From Bog-532 sp965277615 (GTDB lineage: Bacteria; Actinomycetota; Actinomycetes; Streptosporangiales; Streptosporangiaceae): a stretch of 64,000 bases of DNA. Each line of letters opens with the position of its first letter. The stretch's first letter is position 1. Below, one piece after another: positions 55,947 through 64,000 of this stretch. The stretch lies in NCBI GenBank assembly GCA_965277615.1, contig CBDIDG010000003.1:1-64000 (forward strand), read 5' to 3'. The position numbers were made by a program, and so were the translations under genes. Under the pieces are notes generated by a model. That model ran no database searches. It worked only from the letters and a program-made list of their open reading frames with translations, and was not told the DNA's origin.

Positions 55947-57604
55947 CCTCGGGCTTTCGCCGGGGTTAATCGGCCTGCCGTTCTTTATGTGAAAAAAGGT
56001 ATGAAAAAAGTGCCTTCAGCTGGGACAATTGGGCTTGTCTAAGGTCCTGACCGTCCCGAGTCAAAGGCACTTTCCAGGTGAAGAATAGCGCACGCACTGC
56101 CCGGGTTACCGTCTCTGCTGACGGCCCCGGCCTGGTGTCCCAGGCCGGGGCGGTCCTGCTGTGGGAAACGATGCGGGTCACCGGCCTGAGCCGGGGCCTG
56201 TCCGGCGGGCTGGCCCGGTGGCGGGCACCGCGGGCGGTCCACGACCCCGGGAAGATCATCGCGGACCTGGCCGCCGCCGTCGCCCTCGGCGGGGACTGCC
56301 TGGCCGACATCGCGGTGCTACGGGAGCAGCCGGAACTGGCCGGGCCGGTCGCGTCCGGCCCCGTGGTATCCCGGCTGGTCAGCGTGCTGGCCGGGGACCT
56401 GTCCCGGTCGCTTAAGGCAATCCGCGCTGCCCGTTCCGCCGCGCGGGAGCGGGCCTGGGCACTGGCCGGGGACAACGCTCCCGGCGCGGACGGCCTGGTC
56501 ACGATAGATCTGGACGCCACCGTCGTGATCGCGCACTCGGAGAAAGAGCAGGCGGCTGCGACCTGGAAGAAGACGTTCGGGTTCCACCCGATGACCGCCT
56601 GGGCCGACCACGGCGCCGGCGGGAACGGGGAACCGCTGGCCATCGCGCTGCGGGCCGGGAACGCCGGCTCGAACACCGCCGCCGACCACATCGAGGCGGC
56701 CAGGCTCTCTCTGGCGCAACTGCCCCGCCACCAGCGGCGCAAGGTCCTGGTCCGCACCGACTCCGGCGGCGGCACCCACGAGTTCCTGACCTGGCTGACC
56801 GCGCCGTCGCGGCGGCTGCACTACTCCATCGGCATGACGATCACCGAGGACATGCAGGCCGCGATCCTGAAAATGCCCGCGTCCGCGTGGACGCCGGCTT
56901 ACGACGGTGACGGGCAGATCCGCGACGGCGCCTGGATCGCCGACATCACCGGGCTGCTGGACCTGTCCGGCTGGCCCGCCGGGATGCGGGTCATCGTCCG
57001 CAAAGAGCGCCCGCACCCCGGTGCGCAGCTGCGCTTCACCGATATCGACGGGCACCGGTTCACCGCCTTCGCCACCGATGCACGCAAAGGCCAGCTCGCT
57101 GACCTGGAACTCCGCCACCGGCGGCGGGCACGGTGCGAGGACCGGATCCGCTGCGCGAAGGACACCGGGCTGCGGAACCTCCCGCTCAAGGGCTTCGCGC
57201 AGAACCAGGTCTGGTGCGAGATCGTCGCCCTGGCCTGCGACCTGCTGGCCTGGACGCAGCTGCTCGCCCTCACCGGGACCGCCCGCCGCTGGGAACCCAA
57301 ACGGCTCCGCCTGCGCCTGTTCTCCGCCGCTGGCCGGCTCGTGCGCGGAGGCCGCCGCCTGCGGCTCCGCCTCGCCGAACGATGGGCCTGGGCTGCGGAC
57401 ATCACCGCCGCCGTCACCCGCCTGCAGGCCCTCCCCTCCGGCTGAACAGCCGGAACAGCCACTACGGCAAAGAAGGAAAACACCAGGGGCCGTGGAACCC
57501 CGCCTACCCGGCGCGACAACCGGGCAGCCAGGCACGACCCAGCCTGAAAATCACCCACCAGCCGACACCTCAGGCCAGCACATCAGCGGCGCGAAAGATC
57601 GAGG
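55947..57604. mobile_element. IS1380 family insertion sequence
   Basis: About 1658 bp. Ends read CCTCGGGCTTTCGCCGGGG and, from the other strand, CCTCGATCTTTCGCGCCGC. A CTAG tetranucleotide flanks both ends (55943-55946 and 57605-57608), matching the 4-bp duplication of this family. Between the transposase and the right end is about 160 bp of noncoding DNA. Confidence 0.88.
56078..57445 (+). CDS. IS1380 family transposase
   Basis: 455 residues from GTG 56078. The DDE core includes VTIDLDATVVIAHSEKEQAA (first Asp), VLVRTDSGGGTHEFL (second Asp) and the late CEDRIRCAKDTGLRNLPLK (Glu); the last motif plus QNQVWCEIVALACDLLAW is characteristic of IS1380. All catalytic residues are present and the frame is intact, so it looks active. 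Confidence 0.93.
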   Translation: MKNSARTARVTVSADGPGLVSQAGAVLLWETMRVTGLSRGLSGGLARWRAPRAVHDPGKIIADLAAAVALGGDCLADIAVLREQPELAGPVASGPVVSRLVSVLAGDLSRSLKAIRAARSAARERAWALAGDNAPGADGLVTIDLDATVVIAHSEKEQAAATWKKTFGFHPMTAWADHGAGGNGEPLAIALRAGNAGSNTAADHIEAARLSLAQLPRHQRRKVLVRTDSGGGTHEFLTWLTAPSRRLHYSIGMTITEDMQAAILKMPASAWTPAYDGDGQIRDGAWIADITGLLDLSGWPAGMRVIVRKERPHPGAQLRFTDIDGHRFTAFATDARKGQLADLELRHRRRARCEDRIRCAKDTGLRNLPLKGFAQNQVWCEIVALACDLLAWTQLLALTGTARRWEPKRLRLRLFSAAGRLVRGGRRLRLRLAERWAWAADITAAVTRLQALPSG

Positions 57605-57727
57605 CTAGAAGGTAGGTAATGCCACATTGCCTGCTTGCGGGCCGGGGCTGACGGTGCTGTCGATAGCTGCGAGACGGATGCGGCGGAGGCGGGCTTCTGG
57701 CGGTCTCCGGACGCGCCAGCTTACGAG

Positions 57728-57777
57728 GGCAATGGCGCTTTTCCCTGTGTTGGAGGACTAGCAAAGGCGCCATTGCC
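57728..57777. repeat. Dispersed hairpin repeat, type 1, copy B
   Basis: GGCAATGGCGCTTTT pairs with AAAGGCGCCATTGCC with one mismatch. GTGTTGGAGGACTAGC and the following right arm are identical to copy A at 20072-20127 over 33 bases. Confidence 0.8.
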
Positions 57778-57857
57778 TATGAACGAACCAAGCTCTCCGG
57801 TCGCAGGCGCCTCAGCCGTCACAAGAGCCTCGCCTCCTGCTCGGCTCGGTGCCCGCT

Positions 57858-57968
57858 TTCTATGTAGGCAATGCGCCATCGACCACAGCGGGGTGTAGGT
57901 AATGGCGCATTGACCACACGGCGAGGTGGGACAAGCGGGCCCGGTGTGACCTAAGTGACGGGGATGCT
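57858..57968. repeat. Dispersed hairpin repeat, type 2, copy B
   Basis: ATGCGCCAT (57868) and ATGGCGCAT (57899) pair exactly with a 22-base spacer, as in copy A at 19624-19733, and the downstream sequence including GTGTGACCT and AGTGACGGG also matches. Confidence 0.7.
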
Positions 57969-58069
57969 GCGAGGGTGACGCGGCTCGGACCGGAACCAGA
58001 GGGTGACGCGGCCCGGGTGGGAACCAAGGGCACACCAACCGCTCCCGTACTCCTCGCCCCAGACCTCCC

Positions 58070-58190
58070 AATCCCAGGGGTCCTAGGGTCCCAGAGGTCC
58101 CAGAGGTCCCAGCAGTCCTAGGGGTCCCAGCGGTCCCCAGGGTCCCAGGGTCCCAGAGGTCCTAGGGGTTCCAGGGGTCAGGGGTCCCGC
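58070..58190. repeat. 9-10 bp tandem repeat tract
   Basis: Irregular units of GGTCCCAGA and GGTCCTAGG are repeated about a dozen times. Confidence 0.85.
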
Positions 58191-58387
58191 CGGCGGATCG
58201 TGGCCGCCCTACCGCTCCTCAGCCCCGCGTCGCGATCCGCCCAATCACAGGCGCCTCACGAGCCCCGCTGGGCGCAGATCGGGCAAGACGGGCGTAGCGG
58301 GACGTCACACCAGCTTCGCCCCGGGCGGTCCAAGCAGCTCATTAGGATGGAAGGAATCCAAACCCCCGCCGCGTCGCTGAAGGTGCC

Positions 58388-59878
58388 ATGACCGTGGATG
58401 AGAAGTTTGCCCCGCCCGGCCTGACGTTCGACGACGTACTGCTGCTGCCGGCCGCCTCTGACGTGCTGCCCGCCGAGGCGGACACCAGTACCCGGATCAC
58501 CCCGAAGATCAGGCTCAGGATGCCGCTGGTGTCCTCGGCCATGGACACGGTGACCGAGGCCAGGATGGCGGTAGCCATGGCCCGCAACGGCGGGGTTGGC
58601 GTGCTGCACCGGAACCTGGCCATCGAGGACCAGGCCCAGCAGGTCGACATGGTGAAGCGCTCCGAGGCCGGGATGATCACCGACCCGGTGACGTGCACAC
58701 AAGACGCCACCGTGGGGGACGTGGACCGGATCTGCGGCCGCTACCGGATCTCCGGTCTTCCCGTCACCGACGAGAACCACACCCTCCTGGGCATCGTGAC
58801 CAACCGCGACATCCGGTTCGAGACCGACGCGAGCCGCAAGGTGTCCGAGGTCATGACCAAGATGCCGCTGGTCACCGCGCCGGTCGGAGTCACTCCCGAT
58901 CAGGCGCTGGCCCTGCTCCGGCAGCACAAGGTCGAAAAGCTGCCGCTGATCGACGGCCAAGGCCGGCTCAAGGGCCTGATCACGGTCAAGGACTTCGCCA
59001 AGAGCGAGGAGTACCCGCTCGCGACCAAGGACCCGGGCGGCCGGCTGGTCGTCGGCGCGGCGATCGGCGTGGGCGAGGACGCCAAGGCCCGGGCCCAGGC
59101 GCTGATCGACGCCGGGGTGGACTTCCTCATCGTGGACACCGCGCACGGCCACCAGGCCGCGGTGCTGAACATGGTGACCCAGCTCCAGGCCAACACCGAC
59201 GTCGAGGTGATCGGCGGGAACGTGGCCACCCGGGCCGGCGCGCAGGCGCTGATCGACGCGGGCGCGGACGGGGTCAAGGTCGGCGTCGGGCCGGGCTCGA
59301 TCTGCACCACCCGCGTGGTGGCGGGTGTGGGCGTGCCCCAGGTCACCGCGATCTACGAGGCGGCCCAGGCCACCCGCCCGGCCAACATCCCGCTGATCGG
59401 TGACGGCGGCCTGCAGTACTCCGGTGACATCGCCAAGGCCATCGCGGCCGGGGCCGACACCGTGATGCTGGGCAGCCTGCTGGCCGGCTGCGAGGAGACG
59501 CCGGGCGAGATGGTCTTCATCAACGGCAAGCAGTACAAGCTCTACCGCGGCATGGGCTCGCTCGGCGCGATGCGCAACCGGGAGCGCGGCCGGTCCTACT
59601 CCAAGGACCGCTACTTCCAGGACGACGTGCTGCGCGAGGACAAGCTGGTGCCCGAGGGCGTCGAGGGCCAGGTGCCGTACCGGGGCCCGCTGGCCGCGGT
59701 GGCGACCCAGCTGGTCGGCGGGCTGCGCGCGTCCATGGGTTACTGCGGCGCGCACACCCTGGGTGACCTCCAGCAGGCGCAGTTCACCCGGATCACCACG
59801 GCGGGCCTGAAGGAAAGCCACCCGCACGACATCCAGATGACCGTCGAGGCCCCGAACTACAGCGGCCGTCGGCCGTAG
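58388..59878 (+). CDS. guaB: IMP dehydrogenase
   Basis: Oxidises IMP to XMP with NAD+, the committed step to GMP. 496 residues: catalytic barrel interrupted by a pair of CBS domains (residues about 95-215, MITDPVTCTQDATVGDV and VMTKMPLVTAPVGVTP). The catalytic Cys is in GVGPGSICTTRVVAGVGVPQ (about residue 306); the flap has KLVPEGVEGQVPYRGPL. guaB3 follows 24 bp later and trpS after that. XMP passes to GuaA, encoded 8 kb upstream. Confidence 0.97.
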   Translation: MTVDEKFAPPGLTFDDVLLLPAASDVLPAEADTSTRITPKIRLRMPLVSSAMDTVTEARMAVAMARNGGVGVLHRNLAIEDQAQQVDMVKRSEAGMITDPVTCTQDATVGDVDRICGRYRISGLPVTDENHTLLGIVTNRDIRFETDASRKVSEVMTKMPLVTAPVGVTPDQALALLRQHKVEKLPLIDGQGRLKGLITVKDFAKSEEYPLATKDPGGRLVVGAAIGVGEDAKARAQALIDAGVDFLIVDTAHGHQAAVLNMVTQLQANTDVEVIGGNVATRAGAQALIDAGADGVKVGVGPGSICTTRVVAGVGVPQVTAIYEAAQATRPANIPLIGDGGLQYSGDIAKAIAAGADTVMLGSLLAGCEETPGEMVFINGKQYKLYRGMGSLGAMRNRERGRSYSKDRYFQDDVLREDKLVPEGVEGQVPYRGPLAAVATQLVGGLRASMGYCGAHTLGDLQQAQFTRITTAGLKESHPHDIQMTVEAPNYSGRRP

Positions 59879-59902
59879 CGCCAAAGACAACAGGGACAGC
59901 AA

Positions 59903-61090
59903 GTGACTCAAGTGGAAATCGGCCGGGGCAAGAGCGGCCGCCGTGCGTACTCCCTGGACGAGATCGGCATCGTGCCGGCCCGCCGGACCCGGGACCCCGA
60001 AGAGGTCTCGATCGCCTGGCAGATCGACGCCTACCGGTTCGAGCTGCCGCTGGTGGCCTGCCCGATGGACAGCGTGGTCTCACCGCAGACCGCGATCAAG
60101 ATCGGGCAGCTCGGCGGCCTGGCCGTGCTCGACCTCGAGGGGCTGTGGACCAGGTACGCCGACCCTGAGTCGCTGATCGCCGAGGTCACCGAGCTCGACG
60201 AGCAGGCCGCGACCCGCCGCCTGCAGGAGATGTACGCCGAGCCGATCAAGGAAGAGCTGATCGGCCGCCGGATCGAGGAGGTCCGCGCGGCCGGCGTGAC
60301 CACCGCGGCCCGGCTGTCGCCGCAGCGGACGGCCCGGTACTACAAGGCGGTCATCGACGCCGGCGTGGACATCTTCGTCATCCGCGGCACCACGGTCTCG
60401 GCCGAACACGTGTCCGGCCGGGCCGAGCCGCTGAACCTCAAGCAGTTCATCTACGAGCTGGACGTGCCGGTCATCGTGGGCGGGTGCGCCACCCACACCG
60501 CGGCGCTGCACCTGATGCGCACCGGTGCGGCCGGGGTGCTGGTCGGCTTCGGCGGCGGCTCCGGGCACACCACCGCGGCCGTGCTCGGGGTGGCGGTGCC
60601 GATGGCCACCGCGATCGCCGACGTGGCCGCGGCCCGGCGGGACTACCTGGACGAGTCCGGCGGCCGCTACGTGCACGTGATCGCGGACGGCAGCATGACC
60701 CGCAGCGGCGACATGGCCAAGGCGCTGTCCTGCGGGGCGGACGCGGTGATGGTCGGCTCCCCGCTGGCCCGGGCGTCCGAGGCTCCCGGCCACGGCTACC
60801 ACTGGGGCAGCGAGGCCAGCCACCCCGAGGTGCCGCGCGGGGTCCGCGTCAACGTGGGCACGGCGGGCACGCTGGAGCAGATCCTGCACGGCCCGTCCGA
60901 GGTGCCGGACGGCTCGATGAACCTGATGGGGGCGCTGCGCCGGACCATCGCCACCGCCGGGTACTCCGACCTGAAGGAGTTCCAGCGGGTCGAGGTGGTG
61001 GTGGCGCCGGGTGCGCCGCGCGACCCGCAGAACTCGCTCGGCTCGTACAGCAGCGCCGTTACCGGCCCGATCCCGCGCCAGCGCTACTGA
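59903..61090 (+). CDS. guaB3: GuaB3 family IMP dehydrogenase-related protein
   Basis: 395 residues of the IMPDH/GMP reductase fold without CBS domains, from GTG 59903. It starts EIGRGKSGRRAYSLDEIGIV and ends in the conserved LKEFQRVEVVVAP. At the place of the IMPDH cysteine loop it has GFGGGSGHTTAAVLGV, lacking the catalytic Cys, and the flap differs. Actinobacteria normally carry this paralogue beside guaB; a GMP reductase-like or regulatory role has been proposed, but the sequence does not decide it. Confidence 0.93.
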   Translation: MTQVEIGRGKSGRRAYSLDEIGIVPARRTRDPEEVSIAWQIDAYRFELPLVACPMDSVVSPQTAIKIGQLGGLAVLDLEGLWTRYADPESLIAEVTELDEQAATRRLQEMYAEPIKEELIGRRIEEVRAAGVTTAARLSPQRTARYYKAVIDAGVDIFVIRGTTVSAEHVSGRAEPLNLKQFIYELDVPVIVGGCATHTAALHLMRTGAAGVLVGFGGGSGHTTAAVLGVAVPMATAIADVAAARRDYLDESGGRYVHVIADGSMTRSGDMAKALSCGADAVMVGSPLARASEAPGHGYHWGSEASHPEVPRGVRVNVGTAGTLEQILHGPSEVPDGSMNLMGALRRTIATAGYSDLKEFQRVEVVVAPGAPRDPQNSLGSYSSAVTGPIPRQRY

Positions 61091-61176
61091 CCGCCAGCAT
61101 TACTGACCCGCCAGCGTTACTGAGCCGAGTCCCGCCGAGTCGCGCCCAGCCGGCGCTGGTTCATAGACTCACCTGC

Positions 61177-62196
61177 ATGCATCAGCCTCGCGTGCTCTCC
61201 GGCATTCAGCCCACCGCCGACTCGTTCCACCTGGGTAACTACCTCGGTGCCGTGAAGCAGTGGGTGGCCCTGCAGGAGACCCACGACGCGTTCTACTGCG
61301 TGGTCGACCTGCACGCGATCACGACGCGGCACGACCCGGCCCTGCTACGCCGCCGGACCCGGATCGCGGCGGCCCAGCTACTGGGGGCCGGGCTGGACCC
61401 GGAGCGCTGCACGCTGTTCGTGCAGAGCCACGTGCCCGAGCACACCGAGCTGCAGTGGGTGCTGAGCTGCATCACCGGCTTCGGCGAGGCGAACCGGATG
61501 ACCCAGTTCAAGGACAAGTCGGCCAAGGGCGGCGCGGACCAGTCCTCGGTCGGGCTGTTCACCTACCCGATCCTGCAGGCCGCGGACATCCTGCTGTACG
61601 AGGCGGACCAGGTGCCGGTCGGGGAGGACCAGCGCCAGCACCTGGAGCTGACCCGCGACCTGGCCCAGCGGTTCAACCACCGCTTCGGCAAGACGTTCGT
61701 CCTGCCCGAGGCCTACATCCCGCCCGCGGCGGCCCGGATCGCGGACCTGCAGGACCCGTCGATCAAGATGAGCAAGTCGGCCTCGTCCCCGCAGGGCATC
61801 GTGGACGTGCTGGACGACCCGGCCCAGATCAGGAAGAAGATCGCCCGCGCGGTCACCGACACCGGCAGCGAGGTCCGGGCCGACGAGGAGGCCAAGCCGG
61901 GCGTGACCAACCTGCTGCGGATCTACTCCTCGCTGACCGGCGAGCCGGTGAGCGCGCTGGAGGACAAGTACGGCAGCGGCGGCTATGGGGCGTTCAAGAA
62001 GGATGTGGCCGAGGCCGTGGTCGCCGCGTTCACGCCGATCCGGGAGAAGACCGAGAAGATCCTGGCCGACGAGACCCACCTGGATCATGTGCTGGCCCTC
62101 GGCGCGGACCGGGCCGGCCGGGTCGCGCGCCGGACCATGGATGCCGTGCGCGAACGGGTCGGCTTCGTCCCCCGCATGGACCGCGGCGACCGTTGA
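61177..62196 (+). CDS. trpS: Tryptophan-tRNA ligase
   Basis: Class I aminoacyl-tRNA synthetase of 339 residues from ATG 61177. Signature HxGN-type sequence in SFHLGNYLGAVKQW, the substrate-binding QAADILLYEADQVPVGEDQR and the KMSKS loop as IKMSKSASSPQG. The frame is open far upstream within guaB3 but homology begins at MHQPRVLSGIQPT. It follows guaB3 by 86 bp and converges with the dacC-like gene. Confidence 0.97.
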   Translation: MHQPRVLSGIQPTADSFHLGNYLGAVKQWVALQETHDAFYCVVDLHAITTRHDPALLRRRTRIAAAQLLGAGLDPERCTLFVQSHVPEHTELQWVLSCITGFGEANRMTQFKDKSAKGGADQSSVGLFTYPILQAADILLYEADQVPVGEDQRQHLELTRDLAQRFNHRFGKTFVLPEAYIPPAAARIADLQDPSIKMSKSASSPQGIVDVLDDPAQIRKKIARAVTDTGSEVRADEEAKPGVTNLLRIYSSLTGEPVSALEDKYGSGGYGAFKKDVAEAVVAAFTPIREKTEKILADETHLDHVLALGADRAGRVARRTMDAVRERVGFVPRMDRGDR

Positions 62197-62247
62197 CGAC
62201 CTTTTATTTCAATATTTAATAGACTCCCTCGCCCCGGGCGGCCCGGC

Positions 62248-63570
62248 TCAGCGCGGCACTGACCGGCGCCGGAGCAGCATGAGCACGATCGCGGCCGCGG
62301 CGGCGAACCCGATCAGGGCGATGGATGCCGCGGCCAAGCCGCTGGGGATGTTGCTGCCGTCCAGGCCCGCAGCGGTGACCGGCTGGGCCGCCCCGTTCGG
62401 CACCTGGAACTTGGGCGCGCTCTTCGATGCGGCCGGGGTGGGGAACGGGCTAACCAGCTTGCCGACCGGTGCCACCTTGCCGTCCTGGGCGAAGCCCCAG
62501 TTGAGCAGGGTCTTGGCGTAGTTGATCTCGGTCAGCGCCGGGCAGTGCAGCAGGGTCACGATCAGCGTCACGCCGTTGCGCTGGGCCAGCCCGACGTAGG
62601 TGGCCCCGGCGGCCGAGGTCCAGCCGATCTTCCCGCCGATGCCGCCCGGGTAGCTGCTGAGCAACGAGTTCTGGTTGGCCAGGGTCTCGGTCTTCTTTGA
62701 GCTGACCCTGAAGGTGGCCGTCCGGGTCTGGTCGTAGCGCAGGAAGCTGGGCTCGCTCAGCGCGGCCCGGGCCACCAGGGCCAGGTCGTAGGCGGAGACG
62801 TGCTGGCCCGGGGCGTCCAGCCCGTTGGGGTCCTTGGCCGCGATGTCGTAGGCCTGCAGGTGGTGGGCTTCGGCGTTCATCAGCGCGATGCCGGTGTTCA
62901 GCGAGCCGGTGGCCTGGGCCAGGGCGATGGCGGCGTCGTTGGCCGAGATCAGCAGCAGCGCGTTGAACAGGCTGGAGACCTGGTAGCTGGACCCGGCGAT
63001 CAGCCCGGCGATGTTCGGCGTCACGTTGGCCGCCGCCGCCGACGCGGTGACGTAGGCGCTGGGATTGAGCAACGGCAGCAGCGTGACCGCGGTCAGCATC
63101 TTCAGCGTGCTGGCCGGCTTGAGCTGGCCGTGGGCGTCCTTGGCCGCGAGCACCTGGCCCGTGCCGGCGTCGGCGATCACGTAGGCCGACGCGGGGATGC
63201 TGGGCAGCCGCGGGGTCGCCGCCGACGGGTAGTTCACCACCACACCCGGGCGGGCCAGCGTGCGGCCGCCCACCGCGGCCAGATCCTTCGGCGCGGCCGG
63301 CGTGCTGGCCCCGGCCAGTAGCCGGGCCGCCGCGACCTGGCCCTGGGCGGTCTCGGCCGCGGGCCGCGACTGGGCCGCGGCGGAACTCGCGGCCGAACTC
63401 GGCCTGGCCGACGCCAGGGCCAACCCTGGCGCCTTCGGCTTGGCGGCGGCCTTGCTGGCCGCCTTGGCCGGCGCGCTGAACGCGCCGATACCGGCCCCAG
63501 CGCAGGCCACCATGCAGGCGGCGAGGATCAGAGAACCCCTCAACAGAGCGATACGAATACGCTCCGTCAC
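62248..63570 (-). CDS. D-alanyl-D-alanine carboxypeptidase (S11 family)
   Basis: Penicillin-binding carboxypeptidase of about 440 residues that trims peptidoglycan stem peptides outside the membrane. Start GTG 63570 gives MTERIRIALLRGSLILAACM, a signal peptide ending near APAKAAS. An Ala/Pro-rich stretch follows. Catalytic motifs are SxxK in KPASTLKMLT, SxN in LLISANDAAIAL and, in place of KTG, KIG in GGKIGWTSAAG. A C-terminal span (ALIGFAAAAAIVLMLL) with RRRSVPR anchors it. A longer frame to 63891 lacks coding signs. Confidence 0.9.
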   Translation of the reverse strand: MTERIRIALLRGSLILAACMVACAGAGIGAFSAPAKAASKAAAKPKAPGLALASARPSSAASSAAAQSRPAAETAQGQVAAARLLAGASTPAAPKDLAAVGGRTLARPGVVVNYPSAATPRLPSIPASAYVIADAGTGQVLAAKDAHGQLKPASTLKMLTAVTLLPLLNPSAYVTASAAAANVTPNIAGLIAGSSYQVSSLFNALLLISANDAAIALAQATGSLNTGIALMNAEAHHLQAYDIAAKDPNGLDAPGQHVSAYDLALVARAALSEPSFLRYDQTRTATFRVSSKKTETLANQNSLLSSYPGGIGGKIGWTSAAGATYVGLAQRNGVTLIVTLLHCPALTEINYAKTLLNWGFAQDGKVAPVGKLVSPFPTPAASKSAPKFQVPNGAAQPVTAAGLDGSNIPSGLAAASIALIGFAAAAAIVLMLLRRRSVPR

Positions 63571-63990
63571 CGGTTTACCCTTGTCTTCACCGCTCTCCTC
63601 TCCGCTGACTGCTGCGAACCGTAGCCGTAATCTTGGGGTCATGGAGTGTGCGCCGGCCCCTGGATGGCCGATCGACCCCGCCTGCGACGAAGGCCAGCTT
63701 ACGGATTCCTGGCCGCGATCGAGGCTAGGCCAGCCGGGCGAGTTCCGCGCGTCTGCGGGACATCCCCCGCCCAGGCCGCGCCGCCAGACCAGGCCCGCCA
63801 GGACGGCCGCCAGACCAGGCCCGCCAGGACGGCCGCCAGACCAGGCCGCCGACCAAGGTACCCGAAGCTCAAACAAGGGCGCATAAACCAAGCCTAAGAC
63901 GACCTTTTATCCTTTCCGTCCATTCCTCGCAATTGCAAGCATCCTATTTCGCGCATGCCCTGAACCCGCGTGCGCGAGTGGAGGTCGGCC
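63571..63990. other. Intergenic region upstream of the S11 carboxypeptidase gene
   Basis: 420 bp with a 26-bp tandem repeat near 63780-63850 and an A/T-rich segment at about 63895-63950. No gene is called. The stretch GACGACCTTTTAT near 63899 also occurs right after trpS at about 62198. Confidence 0.55.
63780..63850. repeat. 26-bp tandem repeat
   Basis: GCCGCCAGACCAGGCCCGCC plus AGGACG repeats about 2.7 times. Confidence 0.85.
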
Positions 63991-64000
63991 GTGGCCATCA
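63991..64000 (+). CDS. Possible start of a rightward gene
   Basis: GTGGCCATCA at the very end of the window is preceded by GTGGAGGTCGGCC, a good ribosome site 6 bases away. Only three codons (Met-Ala-Ile) are visible, so nothing can be said about the product. Confidence 0.35.

Larger units (their letters stand above)
57609..58387. other. Gene-poor repeat region between IS1380 and guaB
   Basis: About 780 bp with no credible gene. It contains a short dyad GGTAATG-CCA-CATTGCC at about 57612, a type 1 hairpin, a type 2 hairpin, and a tandem repeat tract. The last about 150 bp before guaB should hold its promoter, but I cannot point to one. Confidence 0.65.

Noticed and set aside
58070..58190. 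CRISPR-like array
   Set aside because: Units are 9-10 bp, irregular and contiguous, with no spacers and no cas genes nearby.
63571..63891. N-terminal extension of the S11 carboxypeptidase
   Set aside because: It translates a 26-bp tandem repeat and would bury the signal peptide that starts at 63570.

Overview
The window reads as a stretch of chromosome from a high-GC Gram-positive actinomycete (Actinomycetota, possibly close to Streptosporangiales or Frankia-like lineages). This rests on strong G/C bias at third codon positions, many GTG and TTG starts, a complete GlgE-type alpha-glucan cluster, a GuaB/GuaB3 pair, a groES-groEL operon with a CIRCE operator and a His-rich GroEL tail, and a deazaflavin-dependent nitroreductase-family protein. 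The genus cannot be fixed from the sequence alone.

Layout. 1-144: tail of an osmoprotectant-binding ABC protein. 0.2-4.9 kb: histidine degradation genes hutU, hutF, hutI. 5.1-6.9 kb: DrrA/DrrB-type ABC exporter. 6.9-7.85 kb: gene-free, with tandem repeats and two palindromic elements. 7.85-19.2 kb: mixed metabolism and regulation (TetR with a divergent NmrA-like reductase, flavin reductase, SppA, NYN-like protein, phosphoesterase, Ddn-like protein, formyl-THF cyclo-ligase-like protein, 2OG-Fe(II) oxygenase, a duplicated pair of membrane-anchored proteins, and a P450 divergent from a MerR regulator). 19.2-20.25 kb: repeats, one MITE copy and a nitrilase-family gene remnant. 20.2-31.3 kb: GlgE pathway, glgP facing glgE-treS-mak-glgB. 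31.3-33.4 kb: enoyl-CoA hydratase, a small conserved gene and an SDR. 33.4-36.0 kb: an IS3 element followed by an IS30 element that sits inside a palindromic repeat. 36.2-38.9 kb: membrane Ser/Thr kinase converging on an FHA-HTH regulator. 39.1-41.8 kb: DUF3017 protein and malate dehydrogenase. 41.9-47.0 kb: M20 amidohydrolase, small monooxygenase-fold protein and galT-galE-galK. 47.1-52.5 kb: CNNM-type transporter, guaA, and a long heptad-repeat protein. 52.8-55.0 kb: groES-groEL. 55.1-58.4 kb: second MITE copy, HAD-like protein, IS1380 element, palindromic and tandem repeats. 58.4-62.2 kb: guaB, guaB3, trpS. 62.2-63.6 kb: D-Ala-D-Ala carboxypeptidase.

How the genes connect. GlgE cluster: trehalose is isomerised to maltose (TreS), phosphorylated (Mak), polymerised (GlgE), branched (GlgB) and mobilised (GlgP). 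galT-galE-galK form an operon with ATGA overlaps at both junctions (Leloir pathway). guaA, guaB and guaB3 lie within about 12 kb. hutF in place of hutG implies the histidine route through formylglutamate, but hutH is not in view.

The most distinctive content is the small-repeat population: a 175-bp MITE present twice at about 98% identity, hairpin elements with a compensatory base pair change between copies, and an IS30 element inserted with a CAG duplication into the loop of a palindrome whose uninterrupted relative is at 7.4 kb. Other candidates are the 678-residue heptad protein next to groES, the kinase/FHA-HTH pair, and operator dyads next to TetR, MerR and Ddn-like genes. I found no CRISPR array, tRNA, rRNA or defence island.
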